A stretch of DNA of 35,681 nt, from contig JAATFF010000136.1 in assembly GCA_015655335.1 (NCBI GenBank), forward strand, positions 1-35,681, given 5' to 3'. The translations under genes and the position numbers were made by a program. Shown piece after piece: positions 1 to 7,880 of this stretch (the first letter of the stretch is position 1; each line of letters begins with the position of its first letter). Below the pieces are notes generated by a model. That model saw only the letters and a list, made by a program, of their open reading frames with translations, was not told the origin of the DNA and ran no database searches. The stretch is from Lysobacterales bacterium. Lineage in GTDB: Bacteria > Pseudomonadota > Gammaproteobacteria > Xanthomonadales > Rhodanobacteraceae.

Positions 1-825
1 CGGCTCGATGTTCGTCTCGCCCTTCTTCGGACGGTCGAACTTGAAGTTCACGCCACGCAGGTCGATCACCACCTTCTGCGGGCAGCCATCCGGACCCACG
101 ATCGTACCTTCCGGCAGATCCGGGCACTTGTTGTCGCACAGGTTCACGCCGTTGCGGAACTGCTTGGAGCAGTCCGGTGCTGCCGGCGGCGAGGCCGTGG
201 GCGTAGGCGCGACGGGTAATGCGCCGAGACGTACGACGAGACTAAAACTAATGAACTCGTCTCCGTAGCCGCTCTTCGATGGGAATGTTTTATCGTCCCA
301 ATCGTAGCGGTAAGCCGCTTCAACTCGGAAATCCATGTTCTGTGTGATGATTTTGGAAAGACCCACACCCGCTTCAGCAGCCGGATCAATCCCTCTGTCG
401 AAAGTGTCGATGTGTTGACTCGCCATCAGGCCGCCCAGCAAGTAAGGGCGCCAGGCAGTCCAGTCTCTGAAGTAATAACGCACGGCCACACCAAAGTCAT
501 TGCTCGCCCATCGACCACGTCCGAGGTCGTAGTCAAGAGTACGCCGGGTGCGGTCGGCGAATAGATCGACCGAAACATTTGGCGAGAAAAATCTGCCAAC
601 GCCAATGCCGTAGAAGATCTGGTTTTTATTGGTAAAACGACTTGTGTCGTTGTGGTAATAGCCAACCATCGGTGCGACGTACCAGCGATCATCGTACGTG
701 GTTGCCTGGACATCATTCGTGCTGCCAGCGGTGCCGGCGGTGCCGGCGGTATTGTCCTGAGCATGGACGATGCCTGTGCAGCTCAGAGCAAGCGCAATAG
801 GAAGATATAAGCTCCTACGTTTCAT
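1..825 (-). CDS. OmpA-family outer membrane protein (3' end cut by window edge)
   Basis: 275 codons are visible and the frame is still open at position 1, so the C-terminal part is missing. The protein starts with a signal peptide (MKRRSLYLPIALAL..., probable cleavage after VHA near residue 22). About 185 residues follow with alternating aromatic and polar segments typical of an eight-stranded OmpA-type barrel (for example WYVAPMVGYY near residue 48). Then comes a Pro/Thr-rich linker and a Cys-rich calcium-binding-like piece (CDNKCPDLPEG, GPDGCP) of the thrombospondin type 3 sort, often found before a peptidoglycan-binding OmpA domain. The last visible residues (VVIDLRGVNFKFD) match the first strand of that domain. 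The start is supported by GGAG nine bases upstream. The likely role is an envelope porin or structural protein that ties the outer membrane to peptidoglycan. The family call is strong, the substrate unknown. Confidence 0.85.
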   Translation of the reverse strand, partial: MKRRSLYLPIALALSCTGIVHAQDNTAGTAGTAGSTNDVQATTYDDRWYVAPMVGYYHNDTSRFTNKNQIFYGIGVGRFFSPNVSVDLFADRTRRTLDYDLGRGRWASNDFGVAVRYYFRDWTAWRPYLLGGLMASQHIDTFDRGIDPAAEAGVGLSKIITQNMDFRVEAAYRYDWDDKTFPSKSGYGDEFISFSLVVRLGALPVAPTPTASPPAAPDCSKQFRNGVNLCDNKCPDLPEGTIVGPDGCPQKVVIDLRGVNFKFDRPKKGETNIEP

Positions 826-918
826 CAAGTGTCTCCAGTATGCAAATTTGATATTGGTTTTCATCCAGCCGAGGGCAACGGGCTCTCAACATCACCAACA
901 TCGAAAAGGAGGCCTCGA

Positions 919-1044
919 GTGAGTGATCGCGTTTTATCGCGACGACGAAAAGCATTAGCCGTTCTCATAGTTATTCTTCGAACGGAAGCATTCGTTTATG
1001 CAGGTTCTGCTATGCGCCGCTGCAGCGCGACCGCATTCCGGTAG
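919..1044 (+). CDS. Possible small protein, 41 aa, unknown
   Basis: A GTG codon is preceded by a near-perfect ribosome binding site (AAAAGGAGG, six bases upstream). It opens a 41-residue frame with a basic N-terminus (SDRVLSRRRK), a short hydrophobic stretch (ALAVLIVIL) and an Arg/Cys-rich tail. I do not recognise it. The strong ribosome binding site is the only argument for it. The composition could equally be a decayed gene start or chance. Confidence 0.25.
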   Translation: MSDRVLSRRRKALAVLIVILRTEAFVYAGSAMRRCSATAFR

Positions 1045-1130
1045 CTCGACAACGCTTGCCAGCGTGCCAGGAATGAATGAAAAATTTGCCGATGACCAGG
1101 GCCTTGGTCAAAACTTCCCCGGTCTTTCGT

Positions 1131-1313
1131 TCAACGCTTTCTCTCGTTTGGAGCGACCTTAGCCAGATTGGCCGAGGAATCACGTTGACGCAGCGCCTTT
1201 TCGGTAGCCTTATCTATCTTGGTGTCGTGGCGCTGATTGCTCGGGCCGGCGCCAGATTTTTGTTCCTGGACATGCTTTGAGGTATCAGGGCTATGGTGAT
1301 TTTTGATTTTCAC
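1131..1313 (-). CDS. Possible small hydrophilic basic protein, 60 aa, unknown
   Basis: A GTG start has GGAG eight bases upstream and opens a 60-residue, highly charged protein (KIKNHHSPDTSKHVQEQ..., ending in NERKR). It has no hydrophobic segment, no signal peptide and no cysteine. The composition is like that of disordered stress-type proteins, but no family is recognised. A longer frame exists upstream to 1406 without a better start. It ends on the same DNA as a hydrophobic plus-strand frame (1077-1280), and only one of the two is likely to be real. Confidence 0.3.
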   Translation of the reverse strand: MKIKNHHSPDTSKHVQEQKSGAGPSNQRHDTKIDKATEKALRQRDSSANLAKVAPNERKR

Positions 1314-1510
1314 GAATGAAGCTCCATGGCGTTGCCCAGGTGTGGGCGAGTGTGCTGTCAGAGCACCATACGCACTAGGCTTGCGCACCTCTGTGCGCCG
1401 CAACACATAGGGCTGGAGATGGGCGTCGATAGATCAGTTACTTAACCACCGATGCACGACACACATGACGAGCATCGACTGGACGCTCGCGCGATATCTA
1501 ATGGTGATTT

Positions 1511-2242
1511 CTAAATAAGCAGTGTATGAGCCGAAACGACTGGGAGCAGGCGATCGTATTCTTTCTTGACGACGGCGTAGCATTCACAGGTACGCTGTTC
1601 GAGTCCTGGACGGTCGAGTACGGTTATGTGCCCACGGCGATACTCGATCAGCCCCGCGTTCTGCAGGTGGCCGGCAGCTTCAGTGACACCCTCGCGACGC
1701 ACGCCAAGCATGTTGGCGATAAGCTCCTGCGTCATGACCAATTCTTTGGAATGCAGACGATCAAGGCTTAAAAGAAGCCATCGACAAAGCTGTTGATCCA
1801 ATGAATGGTGTCGATTGCATACTGCTGTTTGCGACATCTGCGTGATAAGGGCCTGCGTGTAACGGAGAAGTAGATGCATCACGAGGCCGGCTCGGTTGAA
1901 TTCCCCAAGCACCATGTCTCCTTTAAGCCGAAATCCCTTACCCGCGCTTTGTACAAGCGCACGACTTGGTGTCGACGCCCCACCCATAAAGAGCGAAATT
2001 CCTACGATGCCTTCATGACCGACGACCGCAATTTCGGCGGAAGCACCATCTTCCATCACATAGAGCAAAGAGACGATCGACGTGGTGGGGAAGTACACAT
2101 GCTCTACGCGGCTGCCCGATTCGTAGAGCACTTTCCCGAGTGGCATATCGACGGATTCCAAATGAGGCATCCATCGCGCCCACTCGGCATCCGGCAACGT
2201 GGCCAGTAGTTGATTTTGTCGCGGACCGGAACCCCAAGACAT
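1511..2242 (-). CDS. CRP/FNR-family transcriptional regulator (paralog 1)
   Basis: 243 aa from the ATG at 2242, chosen because GGAG lies six bases upstream; a longer frame to 2275 has no ribosome binding site. Residues about 10-130 form the cyclic-nucleotide-binding-type beta-roll (GKVLYESGSRVEHVYFP, then VGHEGIVG). A long dimer helix follows, then a winged helix-turn-helix at about 171-205 (TQELIANMLGVRREGVTEA). There is no FNR-type N-terminal cysteine cluster; a Cys-X-Cys-Tyr motif sits at 219-222 near the C-terminus. The canonical cAMP-binding Arg-Ser pair is not obvious, so the ligand is unknown. It is a paralog of the regulator at 3436-4167, with the same length and the same C-terminal motif. 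It is divergent from the stress-type gene starting at 2462, with a shared 219-bp control region. Confidence 0.85.
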   Translation of the reverse strand: MSWGSGPRQNQLLATLPDAEWARWMPHLESVDMPLGKVLYESGSRVEHVYFPTTSIVSLLYVMEDGASAEIAVVGHEGIVGISLFMGGASTPSRALVQSAGKGFRLKGDMVLGEFNRAGLVMHLLLRYTQALITQMSQTAVCNRHHSLDQQLCRWLLLSLDRLHSKELVMTQELIANMLGVRREGVTEAAGHLQNAGLIEYRRGHITVLDRPGLEQRTCECYAVVKKEYDRLLPVVSAHTLLI

Positions 2243-2461
2243 GTCGATCTCCAAAGCACCCCAGCGACAAAGCAATTTGCTTCAGGTTCGTCTTATCGGT
2301 CAGCCTGAAACACTACCGCGAGATCTTGCTGCGTGCGGCACCGTACCGACCTATCCCACTTATAGCACGCATAGTGCTGACGCATCTGTTATTGCGCAGG
2401 ACTAGGTGCCTTAATAGGAAAATCACATCTGTTGCTTTTGAAAATCGCTCGGAGTCGTAAA

Positions 2462-2947
2462 GTGGCTGACCTCATTGTTGCCAAGTTCGACACGCAGTTT
2501 GCAGGCATGGCTATCTTTGAGCGATTGCTTGCGCGCGGGGTGCGGCGCGATCAAATTATTCTGAGTGTCGACGAGAGTGTGGGAAATTCGGCAGCCAGTT
2601 CAAGCGCCCCTACGACAGTCATATCGACCATCAGTCATCTGGGCCAGCGAGAAGGTCGAGATGCTGCGGAGAAAACGCATCGCACTTCTGGCATTCGGTC
2701 GCCCAGCGATGTTCCGAGCCCCAAGGCTTTCGGTTATACCGTCGTCACTGTTCAACTTCCCTGCGAATTGTCGGCCGATCAGGTTGATCAACTGTTGAGT
2801 GATGCGGGCGCACAATCGATCGTTAGGGAGAGTGGCTCTTCGCTAACCGAGGATCCAAACATGTGGCCTGAGATTGGGCACGCTTCAAACATCGATGTAC
2901 AGCGGGCTATCGCCGCCGTCAAAGGTGGAGACGCATTGGGTCGTTAG
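2462..2947 (+). CDS. Small stress-type protein (general stress protein 17M-like fold)
   Basis: 161 aa from a GTG at 2462 that has GGAG about seven bases upstream (CGGAGTCGTAAAGTG); an in-frame start at 2432 lacks a good site. The N-terminus (ADLIVAKFDTQFAGMAIFERLLARGVRRDQIIL) matches the pattern of proteins in which a short beta strand and a helix separate two neighbouring residues of a chain; such proteins are often called general stress protein 17M-like or heat-induced YflT-like. The C-terminal half repeats the pattern (VVTVQLPCELSADQVDQLL, then DAGAQSIV). The middle (about 50-105) is Ser/Thr-rich and probably a linker. No catalytic motif or signal peptide is seen. It lies between two CRP/FNR regulators, which suggests control by one of them. 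The family assignment is a pattern judgement. Confidence 0.55.
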   Translation: MADLIVAKFDTQFAGMAIFERLLARGVRRDQIILSVDESVGNSAASSSAPTTVISTISHLGQREGRDAAEKTHRTSGIRSPSDVPSPKAFGYTVVTVQLPCELSADQVDQLLSDAGAQSIVRESGSSLTEDPNMWPEIGHASNIDVQRAIAAVKGGDALGR

Positions 2948-3435
2948 GTTGCGCCTTGAGTAAATCTCCTTGAGCTGTCTCGAACGTCGACGGGCCTGCT
3001 ATGTTCGAAAGCGTACAGATCCTGATATCCAAACAACTGATACTCCTTGGGTATCGCCGGGGAATATCCGTTTGGCAGGGACGCCCTCATGGGAAGGATT
3101 GCCTTTAAGGGGCAGGGATGCCCTAAGAGGATGGTGTGCCATGTCAGCATTGTTCTCGCCGGGGTCTTGGCTCCTATCGCTTATCTTCATATAGCTCCTG
3201 CTTATCGCTGAGCCTAAGCCACGGACTTCTTCTGATTTTTCCCTGCCGTTCGCGCAAGGCGAACGTAGATCGTCGCTATGACGTGGGCCCATTCCGAATG
3301 ACTTGATTGCGCGTATGGCGAGTTTGGTGCCTAAGCGAACAGATCGCTATTCGGTCTTGGCCTAGTCTGTGTTGTAGGAACATGTGCCACGGATCTCCCG
3401 ATCCCAACCGCCACGTAGTACATAAGGGCAGACAT
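2948..3435. other. Intergenic region with GGA-rich hairpins and an inverted repeat
   Basis: This 488-bp gap separates the stress-type gene from the second CRP/FNR gene. It holds the GGA-rich segment listed separately (3028-3145) and, further on, a 7-bp inverted repeat (CGTTCGC, then GCGAACG at about 3247-3265) that is not followed by a T-run. A minus-strand frame at 2999-3292 is open across the hairpins, but its sequence is only a read-through of them. Confidence 0.5.
3028..3145 (+). ncRNA. Candidate CsrA/RsmA-binding hairpin RNA
   Basis: Six GGA triplets fall within 71 bases (3061-3131). Two are in the exact CsrA core pattern CANGGANG: CAGGGACG at 3076-3083 and CAGGGATG at 3113-3120. Both are presented in a loop: GGC-AGGGAC-GCC and GGGC-AGGGAT-GCCC. 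Upstream, GATAC and GTATC form another stem at about 3040-3056, and AAGG/CCTT a short one at 3095-3104. This is how CsrB/RsmX-type sponge RNAs and CsrA-target leaders look. No promoter or terminator could be fixed, so it may instead be part of a long 5' leader of the CRP/FNR gene at 3436, or a dispersed intergenic repeat. The orientation is inferred from the GGA content of the plus strand. Confidence 0.35.
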
Positions 3436-4167
3436 TTGAAAATCAGAAGCGAAAGGCACGTCGTAAATAGGCTGATCAATGGCCTACCGCGCAAAGAGCG
3501 GGCAAGCGTGCTTGGGCGTTGCGATGTCGTAGAACTAACTTTCGGAGATGTCCTTTTCGAAGCAGGCTCAGCGATGGGTCATGCGTACTTCCCACTTAAC
3601 GGGTTCATATCGCTGTTGACGCTACTGGATGGTCGTCAACCGCTTGAGATGGCGTTAATAGGAAACGAAGGTATGGTCGGCGTCACGTTGACGCTCGGTG
3701 TATCCATGGCCCCCATGCGCGCCATCGTTCAGGGAACCGGTCAGGCACTTCAGATGAAAGCAGACGACCTTAAGCAGTCGCTGATCGAATGCCCGACCAT
3801 TAAGCAGACACTAAACCGGTATCTATACGTAACGATGCGACAATATCCACATATAGCCGCATGCACACATTTTCATGAGATCGAGCCGCGCCTGGCCCGA
3901 TGGTTACTCATGACGCATGATCGATCGTCGTCGGACAGCTTTCATCTAACCCATGAGTTTCTTGCCCGCATGCTTGGCGTACGCCGAAGTGGGGTCACCG
4001 TTGCAGCACGTACATTGCAACTGAGAAAGCTTATCGACTATCGGAGAGGGGAGATCACCGTTCTCAACCGTAAAGGACTAGAAAAGGCATCCTGTACTTG
4101 TTACCAGACACTCATCAATGATTACGAAAAACAATTCAGCGCTGGTCGTCGGATGGTTCGGCACTGA
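3436..4167 (+). CDS. CRP/FNR-family transcriptional regulator (paralog 2)
   Basis: The frame is open from 3307, but the conserved region begins late. A TTG at 3436, preceded by AAGGG seven bases upstream, gives 243 aa, exactly the length of the paralog at 1511-2242. The beta-roll domain (GDVLFEAGSAMGHAYFPLNG, then IGNEGMVGV) spans about 15-130, the dimer helix follows, and the winged helix-turn-helix is at about 172-206 (THEFLARMLGVRRSGVTVAA). A Cys-X-Cys-Tyr motif at 220-223 is shared with the paralog. There is no N-terminal FeS cysteine cluster. The ligand and targets are unknown. The long leader (2948-3435) with GGA hairpins could give it post-transcriptional control; this is inference. 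Confidence 0.85.
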   Translation: MKIRSERHVVNRLINGLPRKERASVLGRCDVVELTFGDVLFEAGSAMGHAYFPLNGFISLLTLLDGRQPLEMALIGNEGMVGVTLTLGVSMAPMRAIVQGTGQALQMKADDLKQSLIECPTIKQTLNRYLYVTMRQYPHIAACTHFHEIEPRLARWLLMTHDRSSSDSFHLTHEFLARMLGVRRSGVTVAARTLQLRKLIDYRRGEITVLNRKGLEKASCTCYQTLINDYEKQFSAGRRMVRH

Positions 4168-4203
4168 GACGCCAATAGCGCATCAACCCATAGGATCGAT
4201 GAC

Positions 4204-4377
4204 ATGAGCAAGGTTACGTACAACGAACTGACTTACGACTTCGATGACATCTGTAATCAGATGGACAAAAGTTTGACGGATAAGATTTATGATGCAACGA
4301 AGACAGATCAGGACTTTTTAAACAGCTATCTCGTCGTTCATCACGAAAAATATGGTGAGCAATTTGTTGTAAAGTGA
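4204..4377 (+). CDS. Small acidic protein, 57 aa, unknown
   Basis: An ATG with AGGA eight bases upstream opens a 57-residue frame (MSKVTYNELTYDFDDICNQM..., ending GEQFVVK) just 36 bases after the second CRP/FNR gene and on the same strand, so it may be co-transcribed with it. The protein is acidic and probably cytoplasmic, with two likely helices and a single cysteine. No family is recognised and no function is proposed. The good ribosome binding site and protein-like composition make it more likely real than not. Confidence 0.5.
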   Translation: MSKVTYNELTYDFDDICNQMDKSLTDKIYDATKTDQDFLNSYLVVHHEKYGEQFVVK

Positions 4378-4497
4378 GCTTAAAACTACCATCACCATCG
4401 ATTTTGTTCAGATCGTTCTGGCTGATGGAAAGAACGCCCAGCGCGACATGCTCGGCAAGTGATGAGTGGATGGCGCGTCCATGCGCAGACTATGCGT

Positions 4498-4956
4498 TTA
4501 TTGCCTTGCGCGGGTTAAGGTGAAATCGCCAACATCGACGCCAATGTCCACGCCTTCACCGTCTCCGGCCAGGACAAGTGAAACGGTTCCCTTGGTCAGA
4601 ACCTTAGCATCGCCGGACTTGACAACTCCAGCGTGAGCTTCACCTTGTGCATATGAGCCGATTACATCATTAATGGAGCGAATGTCGGAAAATTTTCCGG
4701 TTCCGTTACTAATGCGCGATTTCCCAACCGTCAAACCGCCGCCTTTCGCAGAAATATGGACATGCATGGATGTACCGTCGGCGCATTCCACCAAGCCGCT
4801 ACCCTTAGCCTGCTTGTAGATAACCGACCAGCTATTGAGTGAAAAGTGAAGTTTGCAATCGAGAGTTGCCTCTGAGGCATATGACGTGTTGCAGCTCATT
4901 CCGATGACGCCGACCGCTAGGAATGCAGCGATAGATTTTGCCAATACATGATTCAT
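4498..4956 (-). CDS. Conserved exported protein, unknown function
   Basis: 152 aa from the ATG at 4956, which has GGGGAT nearby and directly precedes a clear signal peptide (MNHVLAKSIAAFLAVGVIG..., cleavage probably after SYA near 27). A longer frame to 5121 is ignored because it would bury the signal. The mature part starts ATLDCKLHFSLNSW and holds a Gly-rich beta pattern (ISAKGGGLTVGKSRISNGTG), then VIGSYAQGEAHAG and a repetitive VDIGVDVGDF strand near the C-terminus. Two cysteines (in LDCK and VECADG) could form a periplasmic disulfide. This looks like an all-beta periplasmic or surface protein known as a hypothetical in Xanthomonadales. No activity can be assigned. It is divergent from the RcnB-like gene. 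Confidence 0.65.
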   Translation of the reverse strand: MNHVLAKSIAAFLAVGVIGMSCNTSYASEATLDCKLHFSLNSWSVIYKQAKGSGLVECADGTSMHVHISAKGGGLTVGKSRISNGTGKFSDIRSINDVIGSYAQGEAHAGVVKSGDAKVLTKGTVSLVLAGDGEGVDIGVDVGDFTLTRARQ

Positions 4957-5235
4957 GATTTCATCCCCAAAAAATGTGATGGAATTGCATAACCCGGGAG
5001 ATGCCATGGGGCGCATCTTGCATTGCGTCGTGAGTGACTCGTGAATCGCCCATCGCTGTTGCGCATCTGTGGCGTGTAGATCTGAATCATGTCGGACTGC
5101 TCTAGCAACCCATGCCAGCACGATGGCGTGATCCTTCAGGGAGGATAGTCCACCAGACGGCTTTCTGTCGGTGCGCTTGCGTACCGACGCGCCACTTCAA
5201 GGCATGCATGCTTAACATCCATGTAGGAGTAGATG

Positions 5236-5559
5236 ATGAAAACGAAATTGATGCTTGCCATTTGCGCAGCCCTTCTTTTTTCCACCGCAACCATGGCAGT
5301 CCAATCCGACAATCGCGGCAACGACCACCACCAAAGTAGCTCGGTGATGCACGATAGAGGCACTCACGAGGGTTGGTATAAGAAAGGTGGCGTAATGCCT
5401 AGCGATTATCGTAGCAACCAATATGTGGTTTCAGATTGGCACTCCGAAAATCTGCGTCAACCGCCGCCGGGATACAACTGGGTGCGTAGCGACAACGGTG
5501 ATTTCCTGCTTGTTGCCATAACGACGGGCGTGATCTCAAGCATTCTGTTGAGTCACTGA
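5236..5559 (+). CDS. RcnB-family periplasmic protein
   Basis: About 107 aa; the alternative first Met at 5233 is only three bases from AGGAG, so Met at 5236 (six bases away) is preferred. A signal peptide (MKTKLMLAICAALLFSTATMA) is followed by a His/Asp/Asn-rich stretch (QSDNRGNDHHQSSSVMHD) that could bind metal. Then comes the family signature: YVVSDWHSENLRQPPPGYNWV, then GDFLLVAITTGVISSIL at the end. RcnB in E. coli is a periplasmic protein needed for nickel/cobalt homeostasis with the RcnA exporter. No rcnA is seen nearby, so a metal role here is inferred from family only; many members of this family have unknown functions. Confidence 0.75.
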   Translation: MKTKLMLAICAALLFSTATMAVQSDNRGNDHHQSSSVMHDRGTHEGWYKKGGVMPSDYRSNQYVVSDWHSENLRQPPPGYNWVRSDNGDFLLVAITTGVISSILLSH

Positions 5560-5716
5560 GACTAAGCTGATCTTTTAAATGTGTAACGGACTCATCAAGG
5601 TTATGGGTCCATTTTCTTGACGAAGATTTCGATATGTCCACATTCCTTGTCCATCGGGATCCGGCGGCGATCACAGCCAACGAAGCGCACCCACATATCG
5701 TTTTCGGAGAATCACG

Positions 5717-6112
5717 ATGAACAATAGGTATACCTTAGAACTCGTTCTGGCCTCGTCGTTTGCTGTCTCAGCTGCCTACGCCGCGCCACGGGATAACCCA
5801 GGGGCACCGCAATCCAACGCGCCGCAAGTTAACGCTCAGGGCAACACTGTTGCCGTATCCGATCCACAAGCCCAGGTTACGTCTACGGTGCAGGTCGTTG
5901 ACGCCACGAACAATCAAGTCACCATCCGCTCCGCGCAAACTCCGCCACCTCAATATGGGCCCAAGGCTTCATTCGATGCACTCGACGTAAACCACGACGG
6001 AGTCGTCAGTAAATCGGAAGCCGACGCATATCCGCCACTGGCAAACGACTATCTTTACGTGGCTCGAAGAGGGAGTCGTGGTGTGACGCGCGCAGAATAC
6101 GATCGCTGGTAA
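5717..6112 (+). CDS. Exported EF-hand calcium-binding protein
   Basis: 131 aa with a signal peptide (to about AYAAP, residue 23). A Gln/Asn/Pro-rich low-complexity segment follows, then one canonical EF-hand loop at about 94-105 (DVNHDGVVSKSE, with acidic or polar residues at loop positions 1, 3, 5, 9 and 12). A second, degenerate EF-hand is suggested by the end (GVTRAEYDRW), where the loop has lost its acidic residues. A ribosome binding site (GGAGAATCACG) precedes the ATG. It is a probable periplasmic calcium sensor or buffer. It follows the RcnB-like gene in the same direction, but with a 157-bp gap, so an operon is uncertain. Confidence 0.7.
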   Translation: MNNRYTLELVLASSFAVSAAYAAPRDNPGAPQSNAPQVNAQGNTVAVSDPQAQVTSTVQVVDATNNQVTIRSAQTPPPQYGPKASFDALDVNHDGVVSKSEADAYPPLANDYLYVARRGSRGVTRAEYDRW

Positions 6113-6259
6113 TTTGAGTGCTTTGTAACGAGGCATAGGCTATAGGAGTGCCGCGGCCAAATGTCATCGACAGAGCGTAGACCGTACGCGCGAGCCACGT
6201 CGGCTACTGGATAGAAGAGGTCGGTCATTGATTGAAAGATTCGCCAGAGGATAGGCCAA

Positions 6260-7840
6260 GTGTTAGTCATGCTGCTACGTAGAACCGTTATCGCCGCGCT
6301 GGCGATCATGGCGCTTCTACTATGCGCGTGCTCGGATCTGCGTACTGACTTCGTCAAAAAGCCATCAAAGGCGTTGCCGCCGACAACGAGCACAGCTAGC
6401 GCTCAATATGTGCATGCCAGGGTAGATCAGCATCCGGACGAGTCTGGCTTTCGCTTGCTGACGAACAGTACCAATGCGCTGATGAGCCGGGTTGCACTTG
6501 CCGATCGTGCAAAAAACTCTATTGATCTCCAGTACTACATCTTCAACAACGACGCGACAGGGCGGTTGGTCGCGCAACGTTTGCTGGCTGCGGCAGATCG
6601 CGGCGTGCGTGTTCGCATACTGATCGATGACATTGGCGTACATGACGAGATCGACATGCTGGATGCACTCAGTGCACATAAAAATATCAAGGTACGATTA
6701 TTCAATCCGTTTCATACGCGTAGCCCTTCTTTCCTATCTAAGCTAACGCAATTTATGTTTGACGAGCATCGGCTTAACCGACGCATGCACAACAAGTCAT
6801 ACATCGTGGACAACAATGTGGCAATCGTCGGTGGTCGCAACATAGGCGATGAATATTTCGATGCTTCCAATGACACGAATTTTCGTGACCTTGACCTGAT
6901 TGCCATCGGTCCGGTCGTGATCGAAGCGTCGCACGCCTTCGACGAATACTGGAACTGCGATGCCTCCTATCCGGTTACGGCATTTCGTGGCAGGCGCGCC
7001 AGTCACTACGATCTCGCACAGCTGCGTATCGATCTCATCAAGGACGCGCGCGCATTCTCCCAATCCGACTATGCGCAGGCAGCGTCGGATGAATTTCCAA
7101 GCGGCCCTTCGGCAGATCGCCCTGGTGCGTGGTTCTGGGGTGGCGCCACGCTGGTGGCCGATCAGCCAGACAAAATAGAGACCACCAAGGACGATCCGGC
7201 ACTCCGCATCGGGCCACACATTAGGGCAATGATTGACCAGGCCCAGGGGGACGTGCTGCTGATATCTCCCTATTTCATTCCTGGAGACAGCGGCACGCGT
7301 TATCTCAGCGCGTTCACTGCTCGCGGCGTGGCGGTGAAAGTGCTTACGAATTCGCTCGCCTCCACCGATGAGACAGCGGTATATGCGGAGTACTCACGTT
7401 ATCGACGCAGGCTTCTCATGAGCGGTGTGCAGATCTATGAGTTGCGTCCCGCTGCAGGCTCAAAGCAATCGGTGACCGGCGAGGGGACATCGTCCGGTGT
7501 CAGCCTACACGCCAAAGCCATCGTGGTGGATAAGCAATGGGTTTTCATCGGTTCGATGAACATGGATCAGCGATCGAAACTGCTGAACACCGAAATGGGA
7601 ATTATTGTCGATAGCCCGCCGCTGGCGGCAGCTTTAACGCAGTTCTTCGATACCGCAACATTGCCAGCCAATGCTTATCACGTCGTATTGACAGCAGGCG
7701 GTTCTTCGAACGGAATGTTGCAGTGGCAGGCGAGCGATGCCGGCAAGCCTCTGGTCTATGGACATGCCCCCGATGTCACTGCGAGCCGACGGATGGGGGT
7801 GGTTATTTTCAAGCTGATGCCGATTGAGGGAATGCTTTAA
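6260..7840 (+). CDS. Phospholipase D / cardiolipin synthase-like lipoprotein
   Basis: 526 aa from GTG 6260 (AGAGG nine bases upstream); ATG 6269 is an alternative. The N-terminus is a lipoprotein signal with lipobox L-C-A-C24. Two complete HxK(x)4D motifs mark a phospholipase D fold: H177-N-K179...D184 and H417-A-K419...D424, each followed by the usual Gly/Ser (GGRNIGDEYF, GSMNMDQRS). Length and spacing match the ClsC (YmdC) branch of cardiolipin synthases, which uses phosphatidylethanolamine and phosphatidylglycerol in E. coli. That enzyme needs the partner YmdB, and no such gene is seen here. The lipobox suggests a periplasmic, membrane-tethered enzyme. A general phospholipase D activity is the alternative. 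Confidence 0.8.
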   Translation: MLVMLLRRTVIAALAIMALLLCACSDLRTDFVKKPSKALPPTTSTASAQYVHARVDQHPDESGFRLLTNSTNALMSRVALADRAKNSIDLQYYIFNNDATGRLVAQRLLAAADRGVRVRILIDDIGVHDEIDMLDALSAHKNIKVRLFNPFHTRSPSFLSKLTQFMFDEHRLNRRMHNKSYIVDNNVAIVGGRNIGDEYFDASNDTNFRDLDLIAIGPVVIEASHAFDEYWNCDASYPVTAFRGRRASHYDLAQLRIDLIKDARAFSQSDYAQAASDEFPSGPSADRPGAWFWGGATLVADQPDKIETTKDDPALRIGPHIRAMIDQAQGDVLLISPYFIPGDSGTRYLSAFTARGVAVKVLTNSLASTDETAVYAEYSRYRRRLLMSGVQIYELRPAAGSKQSVTGEGTSSGVSLHAKAIVVDKQWVFIGSMNMDQRSKLLNTEMGIIVDSPPLAAALTQFFDTATLPANAYHVVLTAGGSSNGMLQWQASDAGKPLVYGHAPDVTASRRMGVVIFKLMPIEGML

Positions 7841-7880
7841 AGCGGTCAGCTAAGACGCGTGACATGGTTAAGCATCGTCA

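Larger units (their letters stand above)
826..1510. other. Intergenic stretch with only weak small ORFs
   Basis: Nothing with recognisable homology is seen between the OmpA-like gene and the CRP/FNR gene. Two short reading frames with plausible ribosome binding sites (919-1044 plus, 1131-1313 minus) are listed separately at low confidence. A third, 1077-1280 plus, has a hydrophobic C-terminal half but no convincing ribosome binding site. No tRNA or clear terminator was recognised. Confidence 0.5.

Noticed and set aside
1077-1280. Plus-strand 67-aa frame with a hydrophobic end
   Set aside because: No ribosome binding site; overlaps a minus-strand frame with a better one; neither has known relatives that I can recall.
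3247-3265. Inverted repeat CGTTCGC/GCGAACG considered as a terminator for the GGA RNA
   Set aside because: No T-run follows on either strand, so it is not a standard intrinsic terminator.
2999-3292. Minus-strand 97-aa frame over the GGA hairpins
   Set aside because: It has no ribosome binding site, and its sequence simply follows the hairpin repeats on the other strand.
4384-4467. Short frame reading TITIDFVQIVLADGK and ending at a TGA
   Set aside because: No start codon or ribosome binding site; could be the tail of a decayed gene, but 27 codons are not enough to say so.
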